NCBI RefSeq assembly: GCF_010669145.1 | Contig: NZ_CP048635.1 | Span: forward strand, 1,496,501 to 1,560,500 | Direction of reading: 5' to 3' | DNA length: 64,000 nucleotides | Source: Rhizobium oryzihabitans | Lineage (GTDB): Bacteria > Pseudomonadota > Alphaproteobacteria > Rhizobiales > Rhizobiaceae | Part shown: positions 62,401 to 64,000 of the stretch, in pieces | How the letters are laid out: each line of letters starts with the position of its first letter | How positions within the stretch are numbered: the first letter of the stretch is position 1 | The notes under the pieces: model-generated | Database searches by the model: none | What the model saw: only the letters and a program-made list of their open reading frames with translations | What the model was told of the DNA's origin: nothing | Program-made: the position numbers and the translations under genes

Positions 62401-64000
62401 CGCGTCGGGTTCTTTCGGGCCTGAGCAACTGACCGGCTTCGTCTGGACGGACCTCAAGGGCAATGTCGTCGCAACCGGCAAGACGGTTGATGTCGCCCTC
62501 GATACAGGCGTCAACAAGCTGCTCCTGAAGGTTACAGCGGCAAATGGTTCCGTTTCGACGGACCGTATCGACGTCACGGTCGTGGACAGGACGAAAATCC
62601 TTGTCGCCGAGGATTTCTCTTCGGCCGAGGCAATGGCTCGCTTCAAGATCGTCGACGAGGGCGAACTTGGCGGTATCGGACCGGACGGCAAGACGTCCGA
62701 ATGGCTGATCTCCGATGGCAAGCTTCTTCAGACGACCGGGCTTGCTAGCCGCGAACTGATCTGGACCGGTGCAACTGCGGCTGACTACTGGCAGCGCGGC
62801 TGGAGCCCGCTTGGCGATGGTGTCAACGTTCTGCGTCTTGGTACCTATGCACTGTTTAACGATCCGGCGGCGCTCGCCTGGACCGACTACGCCATCGAAG
62901 CGACGATCCAGACGCCTGATAAGGACGGCCTCGGCTTCCTGTTCCGCTACAAGGACAGCAAGAACTACTACAAGCTCGAACTGGATGCCGACGGCATTCT
63001 CGACCGCAGTCCGAGAAACGGTGCCGGCAGCATCTTCAACCTCGTGCGCATGAAGAACGGCGTTGAGGAAATTCTGGCCCAGGTGCCGGGCAAATACGAG
63101 CCGGGTCAGGCAATGAAGCTTCGCGCCGAAGTCTCCGGCGACAAGATCACTGCCTTCCTCAATGATGAGGCGCTGTTTGCCTATCCGATCGGTGACCTCG
63201 AACTCGATGCAGGCACCTTCGGCCTTTACTCCTGGGGCAATGCGGGTCTGACCTTCGACAATCTGACGGTGGTTGACCTTAAATCCGGTCTCGATGCGGG
63301 CAAGACCCTCAACGGCGGCGGGGCAAACGACGTACTGACCGGAACCGATGCGGACGAGATGATCCTTGGCCAAGGCGGTAACGACAGGCTGTTCGGCAAC
63401 GGCGGCAATGATCGCCTTAGCGGTGACGATGGCGATGACGTGCTGAAGGGTGGCGCAGGACGCGACGCCTTGTCGGGCGGCAACGGCGACGACACGCTGT
63501 TTGGCGACGATGGCAACGATATCGTCTCCGGCGGTCTTGGTGACGACGTCATTGAAGGCGGCGCGGGCAACGACCTGCTCTTAGGCGGTGATGGTTCCGA
63601 TACCTACATCTACGGCCGTGGCGACGGTTCCGACGACATCATCGAGACCACGAGTGTGGCAGGCGACAAGGATGTGCTCGTGCTGGACGATATCGCCAGA
63701 AACGAAGCTGTTCTGCGCAAGTTCGGCGAAACCGTCGAAATCGAGTTTGCCAATGGCGAAAAACTCTCGCTGCGCAACCAGCTTTCTGGCGGCGGCATCG
63801 AACTGGTGTCTTTTGCAGATGGAACGCAGCTGAACCGCGATGGGATCGTCAAGGGTCTCGTCAACCGTGGTCCGGTCGCGGCGGCTGATACGCTTGCCGC
63901 GATCGATGAGGATGCCGCATCCTTCCTCATCTCCTTTGGCGCTCTGCTCGGCAATGACATGGACGCCGATCTCGACCGGTTGACGGTGACTGAAGTTTCC
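59408..64000 (+). CDS. Giant RTX (type I secreted) protein with calcineurin-type phosphoesterase domain, 3' end outside the window
   Basis: An open frame of 1531 codons runs to the window edge without a stop. There is no N-terminal signal peptide. Domains in order: a LamG-like N-terminus (about 25-185), a calcineurin-type phosphoesterase (about 345-640) with Asp352 and Gln354 (FPDTQDY), Asp390 (VGDITQN), Asn422-His423-Asp424 (GNHD), His516 (ATHS) and His574 (SGHIFG), then PKD-like and LamG/CBM-like modules, then RTX nonapeptide repeats (about 1299-1395: GGNDRLFGNGGNDRLSGDDG style), an RTX-associated region, and the start of a cadherin-like repeat (GALLGNDMDADLDRL). The RTX repeats bind Ca2+ during secretion. 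I infer an extracellular enzyme that releases phosphate from large substrates. Confidence 0.85.
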   Translation, partial: MTTSENSIANPIESSSDWLLTIPRLSQQQSILVSPNGAGTATSYSLVYDVYFPKNGSTGWMPFLQTDLTNRSDGDIFGKASGDSYGLGISSDYRGTAKLDAWNRIGLTIETDAGGAVSMKKYINGEFVADQKIAASGAGRFGIDMSKGFLIFSDEDGETSPGYLSTLLFLKQVLTADEMSYLGGPKASGILPDAMKQEAEKVGVLETRFAQGSATPAIGKGTVTGNGTTLEFKTPAQAGILAIGQKPAVDPVAVAKTSAIKDMMVTPDAANVTIDLSKHFSGEKLTFTVQNSKNETVTAVLTDGNKLTLDFAALGHSDIRVTATDGAGKSATDDFRVRVAGPNAYTIAVFPDTQDYTSNAGIKHLFGEMTQWLVDNRDSHKIVFMSHVGDITQNNRPAEWDVAEPALRKLDGKVPYALLPGNHDQANGGSAADHTSVELDRRFSAEKQAATNPGVFGGAYDQEQAAARNTYSTFTAPDGTKWLSISLEFGPRDDVIRWAGDVIEKFPDHRVMLATHSLTSYATRQDNLALPLYDEGAGYDYGMRTDQRGANDGEYVARALLARYPNIVMTFSGHIFGDGAETDITYNQYGEPVFQFLVNYQNGVSREITGNGVESRGNNGGNGAMRLITVDPDNNRITTETYFTAFDDYLDGYRTKPELDRDGLTGYYRGHQEVFENVYVGAGKARAMAEAGDDIVANAAAGASTAAVSLSGAKSLLVGEIQSFVWTDKNGDIVAEGKEAVADLALGKHKLTLTATDVNGVKTSDKIDVLVRGDRTLLVENFNDGKAEGWATDFGAADGNTGRFLLKGTVFSRPTASANLAAPEAALFDQSDAAGNKLVYIGAQSAAWSDYVFEATLTQLDNDAMGVYFYYKDANNYYRFAMDGETNRRQLVKVADGKAVLLAEVNAGTPYNMDIPLTVAVVGGSINVFIGDKNVFGGPVMDATAPLSGGTVGVYSSGQRASVFDDIVVTKAGTTAKAGIDQRAYDIDGDGKASVTLDASGSFGPEQLTGFVWTDLKGNVVATGKTVDVALDTGVNKLLLKVTAANGSVSTDRIDVTVVDRTKILVAEDFSSAEAMARFKIVDEGELGGIGPDGKTSEWLISDGKLLQTTGLASRELIWTGATAADYWQRGWSPLGDGVNVLRLGTYALFNDPAALAWTDYAIEATIQTPDKDGLGFLFRYKDSKNYYKLELDADGILDRSPRNGAGSIFNLVRMKNGVEEILAQVPGKYEPGQAMKLRAEVSGDKITAFLNDEALFAYPIGDLELDAGTFGLYSWGNAGLTFDNLTVVDLKSGLDAGKTLNGGGANDVLTGTDADEMILGQGGNDRLFGNGGNDRLSGDDGDDVLKGGAGRDALSGGNGDDTLFGDDGNDIVSGGLGDDVIEGGAGNDLLLGGDGSDTYIYGRGDGSDDIIETTSVAGDKDVLVLDDIARNEAVLRKFGETVEIEFANGEKLSLRNQLSGGGIELVSFADGTQLNRDGIVKGLVNRGPVAAADTLAAIDEDAASFLISFGALLGNDMDADLDRLTVTEVS

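Noticed and set aside
60713..63373. Long reverse-strand open frame across the RTX gene
   Set aside because: It mirrors the repetitive, codon-biased RTX protein; the forward frame has clear domains and catalytic motifs.
1..64000. CRISPR array, prophage, insertion sequence, tRNA or rRNA genes
   Set aside because: No regularly spaced repeats, integrase, transposase or recognisable RNA gene was found on either strand by reading.

Overview
The window is GC-rich DNA densely packed with ABC uptake systems, LacI/GntR/AraC regulators, polyol and sugar oxidoreductases and Rhizobiales-type hypothetical proteins (DUF1402, a short mosaic palindromic element). It looks like an accessory, catabolic part of an Agrobacterium/Rhizobium-type genome (alphaproteobacterium). 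That is inference from gene content and protein style; no database was searched. No rRNA, tRNA, CRISPR, phage or transposase was seen.

Layout. 1-4241: end of a nucleoside hydrolase gene and an Opp/Dpp-type ABC transporter. 4360-4818: DUF1801 protein. 5077-14110: pentitol region: a zinc alcohol dehydrogenase resembling xylitol dehydrogenase, a frameshifted AraC regulator, a ribose-type (CUT2) ABC transporter, ribitol 2-dehydrogenase, a pentulose kinase and a DCXR-like L-xylulose reductase. 14177-16173: a ProP-like MFS transporter with two frameshifts and a PRC-barrel protein.

16390-30958: the most striking block. Two outward-reading operons are linked by a LacI repressor. Operon 1 has an inositol-monophosphatase-family enzyme, a CX5R phosphatase, a calcineurin-type phosphoesterase and a Na/Pi cotransporter with a PhoU-like tail. 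Operon 2 has an AfuBC-like fused permease and ATPase, three tandem paralogous binding proteins, and a second IMPase plus CX5R phosphatase pair. I read it as import of a phosphorylated organic compound, intracellular dephosphorylation and export of surplus phosphate. Matching 14-bp palindromes lie upstream of both operons.

31185-35147: TerC/CBS/CorC protein, DUF1402 protein and an exported unknown. 35268-40729: a second organophosphate-type system: ATPase, two permeases, an alkaline-phosphatase-superfamily hydrolase, a binding protein and a divergent GntR/UTRA regulator with a perfect TGGTCTAGACCA site. 40753-45074: MscS channel, ParB-like protein and SulP transporter in one operon. 45289-45684: a small cupin very like the Granulicella-type hydroxynitrile lyase.

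45993-57674: a probable 11.7-kb operon under a LacI-type double operator: CUT2 sugar transporter with two permeases, LacI, TIM-barrel isomerase, Gfo/Idh/MocA oxidoreductase, an exported TIM-barrel protein, a GMC flavoprotein dehydrogenase, its small subunit and a cytochrome c. This resembles a periplasmic glucoside-3-dehydrogenase (3-keto-sugar) pathway. 57729-59154: DUF488 protein and LysR regulator. 59408-64000: the first 1531 codons of a giant RTX protein with a calcineurin-type phosphoesterase domain.

Four apparent single-base losses (araC-like, proP twice, mscS), three of them in C/G runs, may be sequencing error rather than biology.
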